Below are positions 16,491 through 24,889 of a stretch of 64,000 bases of DNA, piece by piece. The translations under genes were made by a program, and so were the position numbers. Source of the stretch: Palsa-504 sp963756575. Lineage in GTDB: Bacteria > Actinomycetota > Actinomycetes > Streptosporangiales > Streptosporangiaceae. Below the pieces are notes generated by a model. The model was not told where the DNA came from. It was given only the letters and a program-made list of their open reading frames with translations, and did not search any database. Within the stretch, counting starts at the first letter, position 1. Every line of letters begins with the position of its first letter. The stretch lies in NCBI GenBank assembly GCA_963756575.1, contig CAVWOM010000007.1, positions 248,001-312,000 of the forward strand. Direction: 5' to 3'.

Positions 16491-19400
16491 TGGCTCGCCC
16501 CGGCCGCCGGCGGCCGGGCCTGGCGCCTGTCCGCCGACGACGTGCCGGTGAGCTACCCCCGCTTCGGCCCCGACGGGACCCAGGTGGCCTGGACCAGCTC
16601 GCGGGACGGCAGCCCCGAGGTCTACGTGGCCGGCACCGAGGGCAGCTCGCTGACCCGCCTCACCTACTGGGGCGACCCGGTGACCCGGGTCACCGGGTGG
16701 ACCGCGGCGGGGGAGGTGCTGGCCGTCACCGCGGCGAACCAGCCGTCCCCGAAGTACCGGCGCGCCTACGCCGTCCCCGGCGACGGCGTCACCCCGCCCC
16801 GGCCGCTGCCCTTCGGCGCCGTCAACGACCTCGCCATCGGGGACGCGGGCACCGCCCTGCTCACCGGGAGCGTGGCCGGCGAGCCCGCGTTCTGGAAGCG
16901 GTACCGCGGCGGCCGGGCCGGCAAGCTGTGGCTCGCCACTCCCGCCGATCCCCTCTTCACGCGAGTTCTGACCGGCCTCGGCGGCCAGCTGGCCAGCCCG
17001 ATGCTGATCGGCGGCCGGCTGTTCTTCCTGTCCGATCACGAGGGCACCGGGAACATCTACTCCTGCGCGCTGGACGGCACCGGCCTGCGGCGGCACACCG
17101 ACCACGACGGGATGTACGCCCGCAATCCCGCCACCGACGGGGAGCGGATCGTCTACCACGTGGCCGGGGACATCTGGATCCTGGACTCGCCCGACGCGCC
17201 GCAGCCCCGGCCGCTGGAGATCACCCTGAGCTCCCCGGCCGCGAGCCGCGCCACCCGGCTCGTCTCCGCCAAAGACCACCTGGGCACGCTGAGCTGCGAC
17301 AAGACCGGTCAGGCGAGCGTGGTCGAGGTGCGCGGCACGGTGCACTGGCTCACCCACAAGGACGGCCCGGCCCGGGCGCTGCATGTCGACCCGGCCGCCC
17401 GGGCCCGGCTGCCGCGCGTGCTCGGCGAGGCCGGCCAGGTGGTCTGGGTCACCGATGCCTCGGGCGCGGACGCGCTGGAGATCGCCAGCGTGACCGGCGA
17501 GGCGGACTCCCGCGTCCTGGCCGGCGGCCAGCTCGGATACGTAACCGGCCTGTCCGCGTCCCCGGACGGGGCCACCATCGCCGCGGCCGCCCGCGACGGC
17601 AGGCTCCTGGTCGTCGACGTGGCCTCCGGCCAGGTCACCGAGCTGGCCGCGTCCGGCGACGGCCTGATCGAAGGGCTGTCCTGGTCGCCGGACTCGGCCT
17701 GGCTGGCCTGGTCCGAGCCGGTCAGCCGGTCACTGCAGCGGATCCGGATCGCGCGGATCGCCGACGGGACCGTCGTCGACGTGACCGACGGCCGGTTCGC
17801 CGATACCAGCCCCGTCTTCACCCTCGACGGTCTCTACCTGGCCTTCCTGTCCCAGCGCAGCTTCGACCCGGTCTACGACGCGCACACGTTCGACCTGTCG
17901 TTCCCGTTCGGCGGCCGTCCCTACCTGGTGCCGCTGGCCGCGGGCACCCCGTCGCCGTTCGGCCCGGTGCCCGAGGGCCGGCCGCTCGGCCCGGCCGACG
18001 GTGATGACCCCGCCGAGCAGGCCGTCACGGTCGACCCGGACGGCCTGGCCGGGCGGGTGCTGGCCGTCCCGGTGGAGGAGGGCCGCTACCGCTACCTGCG
18101 CCCGGTCAAGGGCGGCCTGGTGTGGCTGCGTTCCCAGATCACCGGGGTGCTCGGCGAAGGCGGGGCCGGCCTCGACGACGACCGCCCGCGCCCGTCCCTG
18201 CAGCGGTTCGACCTGCGCAAGCGCGAGGTCAAGGAGCTGGCGGGCGCGCTGGACTGGTTCCGCGTCAGCGGCGACGGCACCCGCCTGGTGATCCGCGACC
18301 AGGACGACCTGCGGGTCGTGCCGTCCGCGCGCAAGCAGGACGACGCGGGGGAGACCGTCACCGTCGACCTGACCCGGGCCCGGTTCCAGGCCGACCCGGA
18401 CGCGCTGTGGCGGCACGCCTTCGGCGAGGCCGGCCGGTACATGCGCCGGGACTTCTGGACCCCGGACATGTCCGAGGTGGACTGGGACGCCGTGCTCGGC
18501 GACTACCGGCCGCTGCTGGACCGGATCCGCGGCGCGGCCGACTTCGCCGACCTGCTCTGGGAGGTGCTCGGCGAGCTCGGCACGTCGCACGCGTACGTCA
18601 ACGCGGCCCCGAACCTCACCCGGGATTTCACCCCGGTGGGCCAGCTCGGCGCGGACATCACGCGCGCCGCGGACGGGCGCTGGCTGGTGGACCGGGTGCT
18701 GCCGGGCGAGTCGTCCGACCCGCGGGCGCGCTCGCCGCTGACCGCGCCGGGCGCGGGGGTCAGCCCCGGTGACGAGCTGGTCGCCGTCGACGGGCAGGCG
18801 GTCGATCCCGCCCGCGGCCCCTGGCCGCTGCTGGCCGGCACCGCCGGCCAGCCGGTGGAACTTACCGTCAGGACGCCGTCGCAGCCGGACCCGCGCCGAA
18901 TAGTAGTCGTGCCGCTCCGCTCGGACCGCCGCCTGCGCTACCAGGACTGGGTGGCCAGCCGGCGGCGGCTGGTCCGCGAGCTCAGCGAGGGCAGGCTCGG
19001 CTACCTGCACATCCCGGACATGATGGGCGAGGGCTGGGCGCACTTCCACCGCGACATGCGCTCCGAGCTGTGGCGTGACGGGCTGATCTTCGACGTGCGC
19101 GGCAACAGCGGCGGCCACATCTCCGAGCTGGTGATCGAGAAGCTGGCCCGGCACGTGACCGGCTGGAGCATGGGCCGCTGGATACAGCCCCGGACCTACC
19201 CGCGGGAAGCCCGCCGCGGCCCGATGGTCACGGTGGCCGACGAGTTCGCCGGGTCTGACGGCGACATCGTCACGGCCGTGGTCAAGCGGCTCGGCCTCGG
19301 CCCGGTGGTGGGCACCCGCACCTGGGGCGGCGTGGTCGGCATCGAGGGCTACCAGGGCCTGGCCGACGGCTCCGCGATCACCGTGCCGAGGTTCGCGATC

Positions 19401-19634
19401 TACTTCGACGAATACGGCTGGACCGTGGAGAACTACGGCGTCGACCCGGACACCGAAGTGCTGATCACCCCCGACGACGCGGCCGCCGGCCGGGACACCC
19501 AGCTGGAGACCTCGGTCCAGCTGGCCCTGGAGGCGCTGGACAAGCAGCCGCCGCTGGCGCCGCCCGACATCTCCACCGGCCCGGTCAAGACCCGCCGTCC
19601 GCTGCCGCCCCGTCCCGCCCCGGAGGACCGGTGA
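16479..19634 (+). CDS. Tricorn protease homologue, S41 family (copy 2, N-terminally frameshifted)
   Basis: A 1051-residue open frame from GTG 16479, a tandem paralogue of copy 1 along its whole length. The order is the same: propellers, PDZ (PGDELVAVDGQAVDP) and S41 domain, with catalytic SH in GTSHAYVN, nucleophile in FAGSDGD and Glu in VENYGVDPD, so the catalytic part looks active. About 20 N-terminal residues are encoded in another frame upstream (16418-16490) because of one extra base. Either translation restarts at the GTG, or the base is an assembly error, or the gene has begun to decay. The GTG has no evident ribosome site. Its stop overlaps lspA by four bases. Confidence 0.85.
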   Translation: MTTFWLAPAAGGRAWRLSADDVPVSYPRFGPDGTQVAWTSSRDGSPEVYVAGTEGSSLTRLTYWGDPVTRVTGWTAAGEVLAVTAANQPSPKYRRAYAVPGDGVTPPRPLPFGAVNDLAIGDAGTALLTGSVAGEPAFWKRYRGGRAGKLWLATPADPLFTRVLTGLGGQLASPMLIGGRLFFLSDHEGTGNIYSCALDGTGLRRHTDHDGMYARNPATDGERIVYHVAGDIWILDSPDAPQPRPLEITLSSPAASRATRLVSAKDHLGTLSCDKTGQASVVEVRGTVHWLTHKDGPARALHVDPAARARLPRVLGEAGQVVWVTDASGADALEIASVTGEADSRVLAGGQLGYVTGLSASPDGATIAAAARDGRLLVVDVASGQVTELAASGDGLIEGLSWSPDSAWLAWSEPVSRSLQRIRIARIADGTVVDVTDGRFADTSPVFTLDGLYLAFLSQRSFDPVYDAHTFDLSFPFGGRPYLVPLAAGTPSPFGPVPEGRPLGPADGDDPAEQAVTVDPDGLAGRVLAVPVEEGRYRYLRPVKGGLVWLRSQITGVLGEGGAGLDDDRPRPSLQRFDLRKREVKELAGALDWFRVSGDGTRLVIRDQDDLRVVPSARKQDDAGETVTVDLTRARFQADPDALWRHAFGEAGRYMRRDFWTPDMSEVDWDAVLGDYRPLLDRIRGAADFADLLWEVLGELGTSHAYVNAAPNLTRDFTPVGQLGADITRAADGRWLVDRVLPGESSDPRARSPLTAPGAGVSPGDELVAVDGQAVDPARGPWPLLAGTAGQPVELTVRTPSQPDPRRIVVVPLRSDRRLRYQDWVASRRRLVRELSEGRLGYLHIPDMMGEGWAHFHRDMRSELWRDGLIFDVRGNSGGHISELVIEKLARHVTGWSMGRWIQPRTYPREARRGPMVTVADEFAGSDGDIVTAVVKRLGLGPVVGTRTWGGVVGIEGYQGLADGSAITVPRFAIYFDEYGWTVENYGVDPDTEVLITPDDAAAGRDTQLETSVQLALEALDKQPPLAPPDISTGPVKTRRPLPPRPAPEDR
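16996..17200 (+). repeat. 205-bp identity tract between the tandem tricorn genes (copy in gene 2)
   Basis: Partner of 13756-13960: identical over 205 bases, within paralogues that differ noticeably on both sides. It encodes part of a propeller blade region including FFLSDHEGTGN. Confidence 0.9.
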
Positions 19635-20242
19635 ACGCCGATACTCACCGGCCGCGCACGCGCCGGATCCTGGTCCTCGCGATCATGTTCGGCGTCGCGG
19701 CCGTGGTGCTGGCCGCCGACGCGATCTCCAAGGCGCGGGTACTGGCCCGGCTGCCCGGCCACCCGCCCGTCCGGCTGCTCGACGGGCTGATCACGCTGAA
19801 CCTGACCTTCAACGCCGGCGCCGCGTTCGGCGTGGGCACGTCCTACACCGCGGTCATCGCGCTGATCGTGTGCGGCGTGATCGTCTACATCATCCGGACG
19901 GCCCGGCGGCTGCGCAGCCTGGCCTGGACGATCGCGCTCGGCCTGCTGCTCGGCGGGGCCATGGGCAACCTCGGTGACCGGCTGTTCCGCGCCCCCGGCC
20001 CGTTCCGCGGCCAGGTCGTGGACTGGATCAACCTGCCCCACTTCCCGTGGACCTTCAACCTGGCCGACGCCTCGATCACCTGCGCCGCCGTCCTGCTCGC
20101 CGTCCTGGCCCTGCGCGGCGTCCGCATCGACGGCACCACCCCCGCCCACGCCACCCCCCTCAACGCCCCGCCCCCGCCCCCGCCGGGAACCCACCCAGCG
20201 GACTCGGTGGCCCACAGAGCACCCAAGAGGGATCTTGGATAA
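19631..20242 (+). CDS. lspA: Lipoprotein signal peptidase (signal peptidase II)
   Basis: A 203-residue four-helix membrane aspartyl protease that cleaves prolipoproteins after lipidation. Family motifs are present: FNAGAAFG (residues 60-67), MGNLGDRLFR with catalytic Asp116, and FNLADASIT with catalytic Asp146. The GTG start overlaps the upstream tricorn stop (GTGA), suggesting coupling. The C-terminus has a Pro-rich tail. The gene is usually next to rluD/ileS in actinobacteria; those are absent here, so it may be an extra copy, but that cannot be decided from the window. Confidence 0.9.
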   Translation: MNADTHRPRTRRILVLAIMFGVAAVVLAADAISKARVLARLPGHPPVRLLDGLITLNLTFNAGAAFGVGTSYTAVIALIVCGVIVYIIRTARRLRSLAWTIALGLLLGGAMGNLGDRLFRAPGPFRGQVVDWINLPHFPWTFNLADASITCAAVLLAVLALRGVRIDGTTPAHATPLNAPPPPPPGTHPADSVAHRAPKRDLG

Positions 20243-20284
20243 ATCCCACATCAATCAGGCCAGGTCAGCGCGGCGTCTCGTGAT

Positions 20285-20306
20285 CGAGGCCACCTACTCA
20301 CTCTGA
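20285..20306 (+). repeat. 22-bp direct repeat, left copy
   Basis: CGAGGCCACCTACTCACTCTGA recurs at 20961-20982 with one mismatch (A for T at base 14). The two copies bracket 654 bp of unusual sequence containing a gene relic and two perfect hairpins. They could mark an old insertion or a small duplicated segment; there is no tRNA or integrase next to them. Confidence 0.6.
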
Positions 20307-20336
20307 GATCTCAAGCCCGGCCATCGAGGCAATGAT

Positions 20337-20372
20337 CCGGCCGTTCCCCGTAACCCAGCGGGGAACGGCCGG
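20337..20372 (+). terminator. Perfect 14-bp hairpin downstream of lspA
   Basis: Arms CCGGCCGTTCCCCG (20337-20350) and CGGGGAACGGCCGG (20359-20372) enclose an 8-base loop. The palindrome TGTAATTACA follows at 20377-20386. It is a good terminator stem for the tricorn-lspA unit, although no T-run follows. Confidence 0.6.
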
Positions 20373-20406
20373 CACATGTAATTACAAGATCATCATGCCC
20401 ACGTTC

Positions 20407-20438
20407 GCGCTTCGCGCGCCTAGCGGCGCGCGAAGCGC
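20407..20438 (+). repeat. Second perfect 14-bp hairpin
   Basis: Arms GCGCTTCGCGCGCC (20407-20420) and GGCGCGCGAAGCGC (20425-20438) surround the loop TAGC. Located 34 bp after the previous hairpin, within the direct-repeat-bounded segment. Function unknown: a terminator, or a remnant of a mobile element end. Confidence 0.55.
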
Positions 20439-20757
20439 CCGGTCCCCGCGCCCGCACGGCGCTACTCCGTAGACCTTGCCGGTGGCGGGCACTGCCCCTG
20501 GCCGGGCGGCGCGAAACCCGCGCGCCGCGACACCGGGCCACGCGGCAAGCCGGGCAGCCCCGGCCAGCCGCGCACACCGTGCGGGCAGTGCCCGCACGAT
20601 GCCCGGACAAGCCCGTTCGGGCGTGTGCGAGCACTGTGCGGGACCGTCCCGGCCCCGCACCTCCAGCTACCAGGGGCGGTGTGGTGGGCCGCGCCAAGGC
20701 CATCTACGTCCTGCAGACCCGCGAAACCGGAAGATGAAGAAGGCTCAATGCGGCCGG

Positions 20758-20895
20758 TCAGTGCTCTGCCCGGCGCTGGTGCCGCTGATAGCTCAGCCGC
20801 TGGCCGGGGTGAACCTCGATCGTCTTGACCTTGAAGCAATCGCCCTCGGCCAGGACGGTATAAGAACCCCACGGACGTTCTGCGTGCTCGGTCAC
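20758..20895 (-). pseudogene. Truncated cupin of the mannose-6-phosphate isomerase / ManC C-terminal type
   Basis: From GTG 20895 the minus strand encodes 45 residues that start exactly like the cupin of mannose-1-phosphate guanylyltransferase/mannose-6-phosphate isomerase: ERPWGSYTVLAEGDCFKVK, then VHPGQRLSYQRHQRRAEH. A full domain is about 110-120 residues; here a stop follows RAEH, before the second metal-binding half, and no continuation was seen in other frames. It is best regarded as a gene remnant in a decayed segment bounded by the 22-bp direct repeats. A short ACGCAGCC tandem repeat lies just upstream (about 20927-20949). Confidence 0.7.
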
Positions 20896-20960
20896 CGGAC
20901 CATCTTGCCCGGTCGGCGCCGCACGCAGCCACGCAGCCACGCAGCCAGACGGAAGCACGC

Positions 20961-20982
20961 CGAGGCCACCTACACACTCTGA
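20961..20982 (+). repeat. 22-bp direct repeat, right copy
   Basis: Partner of 20285-20306 with 21 of 22 bases identical. The stretch from here to 21254 shows no convincing gene on either strand. Confidence 0.6.
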
Positions 20983-21254
20983 CAGCGCGCAGGCCGGAAA
21001 CGCGCTAGCAAGATCGCGTTAGAGGTAGCAAGGGCCGCTTCCCGGTTCCCCCTCCCGCCTTCCCCCGGCCCGAGGGCGCGCTCCGCACGCCACACGACTC
21101 GCATACCGCGCCGGCCCCGGCTACCACGGAAAACCAGCAGCCCGGCCGCCGACACCCAGCGCACCACCTGTCTCCTGCAGCGAGGAACAGCCAGCAGTCG
21201 CCGTGCGAGCCCGCACCGCGCCGTGCCACCAGGAAACGACCCGGACACGCCGAA

Positions 21255-21281
21255 GGGCACCCTCAAGACGCAAGGGTGCCC
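21255..21281 (-). terminator. Hairpin terminator after the DUF397 gene
   Basis: A perfect 9-bp stem (GGGCACCCT at 21255-21263 and AGGGTGCCC at 21273-21281) with a 9-base loop directly abuts the DUF397 stop codon on the minus strand; TTC follows on that strand. It probably ends the XRE-DUF397 transcript. Confidence 0.65.
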
Positions 21282-21494
21282 CTATAGAGCCGGCAGCGGG
21301 CCGGCTAACAAGCGCTTCACCTGGTCGGCGAACCTGCGCCACGCGGCCGGAGTGAACCGGAGCACGGGGCCGGTACGGTCCGTCGTGTCGCGCACGAGCA
21401 CGCGCGCCGCTTGGTCGGCGACTTCGATGCAACTGCCGCCACCGTTGCCGCTGTAGCTGGCTTTGCGCCAACGAAGGTTTATGTTGTCTTCCAT
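21282..21494 (-). CDS. DUF397 small regulatory partner protein
   Basis: A 70-residue protein of the DUF397 family: LRWRKASYSGNGGGSCIEVAD at the N-terminus, VLVRDTTD in the middle and the closing FTPAAWRRFADQVK. The ATG lies inside the end of the upstream XRE gene (16-bp overlap), so the two are translationally linked. In streptomycetes, DUF397 proteins are paired with DUF5753-type XRE regulators (the WhiJ/AbaA-like systems) and are thought to modulate the DNA-binding partner. A hairpin immediately follows the stop. Confidence 0.9.
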   Translation of the reverse strand: MEDNINLRWRKASYSGNGGGSCIEVADQAARVLVRDTTDRTGPVLRFTPAAWRRFADQVKRLLAGPLPAL

Positions 21495-22303
21495 TGCTCT
21501 GCTGCCTCCCTGATGAGTGCCAGGCTGGCTGCACGAGGCAGCGCGTCAGCCTGGACGCGAACAAAGATATTCGTTGCCTGGCGGACCAGTGACCGGCTTT
21601 CCACTGTCACGTCCTCGACGGCTTCCATACGGAGCACTTCGGGCGCACCGTCAGCGCTGGCCAGGTCGAACGCTCCGCTTAGGCCAGCATTCGCGCCGGT
21701 CTCTGAGGGGAGAACCTGAACCGAGATGTTAGGTCGCTCCGCCTGGTCCGCTAGGTGGGCTAGCTGGTCGGCCATGATCTGCGGTGAGCCGATCAGCCTG
21801 TGCAGCACCGACTCGTCTATCACGGCTACGACATGCGGAGGGTCGGGACGCTCAAGGATGGCTTGCCTGTCGAGTCGCACTGTCACAAGGTCGTCGGCCC
21901 GGTCCTGGTCAGCGCCAGCGGCCAGGAACAGTGCACGGGCGTACTCGGCCGTTTGAAACAGGCCGGGAATGACTAGCGGCTGCCAGATACGGAGCATGTG
22001 CGCCTGGCGCTCGGCTTCAAGCCAGCTCTCGAACCAGCTCGGGATCGGCCCGTCTGTGCGCCTGGCGAATGCGGCCCAGCGCCCGAACAGTTCCCGGTCC
22101 AGGTCGCACGCCTCGCACCATGCGTCTAGTACCTCGTCGGTAGGTACTCGCTCGCCCGATTCCGCCTTGGCTATGACCGTCCGGTCAAATCCGAGCCTGG
22201 CCGCCAGCGCATCCTGGCTGCTGAAACCAGCGGCCTTGCGCGCACGTGCCAGCTCGCGGCCCAGGAACGCCTTGGGATCTGTGTCGGGGTCGCGTCTGGC
22301 CAT
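21479..22303 (-). CDS. XRE-family regulator with DUF5753 domain
   Basis: A 274-residue regulator. An N-terminal XRE helix-turn-helix (about 10-75: SSQDALAARLGFDRTVIAKAESGERVP) is followed by DUF5753 (about 95-265: PGLFQTAEYARALF, RLDRQAIL, GANAGLSGAFDLA). This is the WhiJ-like architecture typical of developmental and antibiotic regulators in actinomycetes. It partners with the overlapping DUF397 gene and is divergent from a small HATPase gene; this trio recurs widely in such genomes. The 141-bp gap between the divergent genes contains GTGGC-N9-GCCAC-like symmetry near 22350-22370 that may be an operator. Confidence 0.9.
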   Translation of the reverse strand: MARRDPDTDPKAFLGRELARARKAAGFSSQDALAARLGFDRTVIAKAESGERVPTDEVLDAWCEACDLDRELFGRWAAFARRTDGPIPSWFESWLEAERQAHMLRIWQPLVIPGLFQTAEYARALFLAAGADQDRADDLVTVRLDRQAILERPDPPHVVAVIDESVLHRLIGSPQIMADQLAHLADQAERPNISVQVLPSETGANAGLSGAFDLASADGAPEVLRMEAVEDVTVESRSLVRQATNIFVRVQADALPRAASLALIREAAEQWKTT

Positions 22304-22444
22304 TTGTGGCCGAGCCTCTCATTAGCCGGTTAGCGCTCTGGCGGATAGTGGCATACATGCACGCCACCTAGCTTATTGTCCTCCGTCGCTGGCAACTTGG
22401 GTAGCGAGATCACGACGCCGCCGTCCCGTTAGGACCAGTCACCG

Positions 22445-22834
22445 ATGCCAGCCACCACAGCCAGACCGGACGCCGCAACCGCGCACTACCACGCTACCTA
22501 CCACGGCAGGCCGGGCCAGATAAGCACGGTGCGCGCGGCGGTAGCTGCCCACCTGGGAGACTGCCCGGTCACCGATGACGCCGTGCTCATCGTGTCCGAG
22601 ATCGCCACCAACGCCGTCCGGCACTCCGAGAGCGCCGGCGAGTTCTTCTCCGTCCGGGTCTACCGGCACCGGTCGTGGGTCTGGATCGAATGCGAAGACC
22701 TGGGCGGGCAGTGGCAGTGCCAGACCGACGAGGAACGCCCGCACGGCCTGAGCATCGTTGACGCACTCGCCGAAGAGTGGGGCGTGGACGGTGGCACCTC
22801 CGGCCGCTTGGTCTGGGCCAGGCTCACATGGTGA
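22445..22834 (+). CDS. HATPase domain regulatory protein (anti-sigma-factor kinase-like)
   Basis: A 129-residue single-domain GHKL ATPase of the RsbW/SpoIIAB-like HATPase_c_2 group: N box VSEIATNAVRHSES, followed by a degenerate G1 region (ECEDLGGQW) and HGLSIVDALAEEWGVD as the G2 region. Such proteins act as anti-sigma or anti-anti-sigma kinases or, when degenerate, only as protein-binding modules. It is divergent from the XRE/DUF397 pair, the usual partner arrangement. Its stop overlaps the ATG of a broken small gene (22828). Confidence 0.87.
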   Translation: MPATTARPDAATAHYHATYHGRPGQISTVRAAVAAHLGDCPVTDDAVLIVSEIATNAVRHSESAGEFFSVRVYRHRSWVWIECEDLGGQWQCQTDEERPHGLSIVDALAEEWGVDGGTSGRLVWARLTW

Positions 22835-22990
22835 GCGCCGGGCAGCGGCAGCACGATGTCAGCGGCCTGACGGCCGGCGAGCTTGAGCGCGCCAGGCGAG
22901 ATCTCCAGGTCAGCCTCTCGCTGGCCTGGCCCGGTTCCCCGTGCGGGAAGCGATCCTCGCGCAGATGAGCGCCATCGACAAGCCATCCTG
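22828..22990 (+). pseudogene. Broken small gene after the HATPase
   Basis: ATG 22828 overlaps the HATPase stop and begins a frame with LTAGELERARRDLQVSLSLA, the pattern of a short helical protein commonly found behind such HATPase genes. The expected continuation PGSPVREAILAQMSAID is present, but after PGSP it lies in another frame (from about 22941), while the first frame stops at 22968. A one-base change in the CCGGTTCCCCGTG stretch explains this. The second frame then runs on without a family-like end. The family itself has no known function. Confidence 0.6.
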
Positions 22991-23054
22991 GGCCGGCCGC
23001 CGGATAGGCAGGCCTGCCCGGTCGCTGCGAGGCACCACTCCCGCACCAGGCGCC

Positions 23055-23693
23055 TCAGCTTTTGCGGCCGGTGATCGCTACCGTGACGCCCACGCCGATC
23101 ATGGCCAGGCCGCTCGCCCCGCCGACCAGCTCGAACCGGCGCGGCGAGCTAGCGAACCAGTTCCGCACCCCGCTCGCCGCGAACCCCCAGGCACAGTCGG
23201 AGAGCCCCCCGAGCAGCACCGCCACCAGCGCCAGCAGCAGCATCTGGCCCGGAACGTCCCCGGCGCCCCGGTTCACGAACTGCGGCAAGATGGCGCCGAA
23301 CAAGATGTACGACTTCGGGTTGGTCATCCCCACCACGACCCCGTCCCGCAGCGCCCGCCAGCCCTCCCGCGGCTCCGCGACCGCGGCGAACGCGTCCGCC
23401 AGTGACGTGCGGTGCCGGATCGCCTGGATGCCGAGCCAGACCAGGTACGCCGCCCCGGCCACCTTGACCACCACGAAGGCCGCCTCGGACCGCTGCAGGA
23501 TCGAGCCCAGCCCGACCGCGACAAACGCCGCCACCAGGTAGTTGCCCGCGGCGTGGCCGACCGCGGTGGCCAGCGCGGCGCGCCGCCCGTGCGACAGCGC
23601 CCGCCCCACCACGAACAGGACGCCGGGGCCCGGGATCACGATCATCACCAGGGCCGTCAGGGTGAAGTCGAGCAGTTGGCCGCCAGTGATCAC
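23055..23693 (-). CDS. LysE/RhtB family amino-acid exporter
   Basis: A 212-residue inner-membrane protein with about six helices and the LysE-family signature at the N-terminus (VMIVIPGPGVLFVVGRALSHGRR) plus GVVVGMTNPKSYILFGAILPQF in the middle. The family exports amino acids or homoserine-lactone-like compounds. The GTG start overlaps the stop of the upstream alpha-hydroxyacid dehydrogenase by four bases, so the pair may handle one metabolite. The substrate is not evident. Confidence 0.88.
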   Translation of the reverse strand: MITGGQLLDFTLTALVMIVIPGPGVLFVVGRALSHGRRAALATAVGHAAGNYLVAAFVAVGLGSILQRSEAAFVVVKVAGAAYLVWLGIQAIRHRTSLADAFAAVAEPREGWRALRDGVVVGMTNPKSYILFGAILPQFVNRGAGDVPGQMLLLALVAVLLGGLSDCAWGFAASGVRNWFASSPRRFELVGGASGLAMIGVGVTVAITGRKS

Positions 23694-24889
23694 GGCGCCA
23701 CCAGCAGCTCGCGGCCGCCCGCGCGCAGCTCGGCCACCGAGCTGATGCCCATCAGGTGCAGCGTCCGGACGAACTGGTCGGTCAGGATGTCGATCACCTT
23801 GTCGACCCCCGGCTCGCCGCCGGCCATCAGCCCGTACAGGTAGGCGCGGCCGGTCGCGCAGGCGTCCGCGCCCAGGGCCAGGGCCACCGCGATGTCCGCC
23901 CCGTGCCGGACGCCGGAATCGACGATCACCGCCAGGTCCGGGCCGACCGCGTCGCGTACCGGCGCGATCAGGTCGACGGACGGGACGGTCCGGTCCAGCT
24001 GCCGCCCGCCGTGGTTGGACAGCTGCAGGCCGTCCACGCCGATCTCCGCCGCCCGGGTCGCGTCGGCGGGCGACACCGGGCCCTTGATGACCAGCTTGCC
24101 CGGCCAGCGCGACCGCAGCGCGGCGATGTCGTCCCAGCTGACGGTGGGGTTGAACATCGTTCCGGTGCCCTCGATGGTGGTCGCGCCCGCATCGGTGAAG
24201 TTCGCGAAGTCGATCGCCTCGCTGCGCAGCATCCGCATCCAGTAGGCCGGCTTGACCGCGATGTTGCCCAGCGTCTGCAGGGTCAGCGCGGGCGGGATGG
24301 TCAGGCCGTTCCTTTCGTCCCTGGTCCGGTGCCCGGTGACGAAGGTGTCCACGGTGACCACGAGGACCCGGTACCCGGCCGCCTCGGCGCGGTTGACGAG
24401 TTCCTTGGTCAGCCCCTCGTCCTTCTGGATGTACAGCTGGAACCACAGGTCCGGCTGGGCCGCCGCCGCGACGTCCTCGATCGAGGTGGTCGCCATGGTG
24501 GACAGCGTGTAGGGCAGCCCGTACCGCTGCGCCGCGCGCGCCACGCCGCTCTCGCCCGCCGGGTGCATCATCCGCGTGTACCCGGTCGGCGCCATGACCA
24601 GCGGTAGCGGCAGGTCGCGGTCGAGCAGCCGGGTGGCGGTGTCTACCTTGGTGATCCCGGTCAGCGCCCGCGGCTGGAACCGCCAGCGCCGGAACGCCCG
24701 CGTGTTGGCCGCCATCGACAGCTCCTCGTCGGCCGCGCCGTCGACGTAGTCGAAGACCGGCCGCGGGATGACCCGGCGCGCGGACCGGCGCAGCTCGTGG
24801 ATGTCGTGACAGGCCGAGAGCCGCCTGCGGGCGGCGTCGAGCTCGACCGGCTTGAGCTGGATAAGGCGGCGTATCTCAAATGCCCTCAT
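23690..24889 (-). CDS. FMN-dependent alpha-hydroxy-acid dehydrogenase (LldD/glycolate oxidase family)
   Basis: A 399-residue TIM-barrel flavoenzyme. Family features: PRPVFDYVDGAADEE near the N-terminus, LVMAPTGYTRMMHPAGE, WFQLYIQKD, the Lys in KLVIKGPVS, and the active-site SNHGGRQLD motif with catalytic His and the substrate-binding Arg. It oxidises L-2-hydroxy acids such as lactate, glycolate or mandelate, with electrons passing to quinone or oxygen; the exact substrate is unknown. The upstream 168-bp gap toward the divergent FMN reductase has an AT-rich stretch with GAATTATAGAATT that may hold both promoters. Confidence 0.9.
   Translation of the reverse strand: MRAFEIRRLIQLKPVELDAARRRLSACHDIHELRRSARRVIPRPVFDYVDGAADEELSMAANTRAFRRWRFQPRALTGITKVDTATRLLDRDLPLPLVMAPTGYTRMMHPAGESGVARAAQRYGLPYTLSTMATTSIEDVAAAAQPDLWFQLYIQKDEGLTKELVNRAEAAGYRVLVVTVDTFVTGHRTRDERNGLTIPPALTLQTLGNIAVKPAYWMRMLRSEAIDFANFTDAGATTIEGTGTMFNPTVSWDDIAALRSRWPGKLVIKGPVSPADATRAAEIGVDGLQLSNHGGRQLDRTVPSVDLIAPVRDAVGPDLAVIVDSGVRHGADIAVALALGADACATGRAYLYGLMAGGEPGVDKVIDILTDQFVRTLHLMGISSVAELRAGGRELLVAP

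Noticed and set aside
20285..20982. 22-bp direct repeats as phage/ICE attachment sites
   Set aside because: No integrase, excisionase or tRNA gene is next to them and the enclosed 654 bp is far too small for an integrated element; kept only as a repeat.
20970..21266. Minus-strand 98-residue frame downstream of DUF397
   Set aside because: No homology, no ribosome site and it runs through the terminator hairpin; regarded as non-coding.
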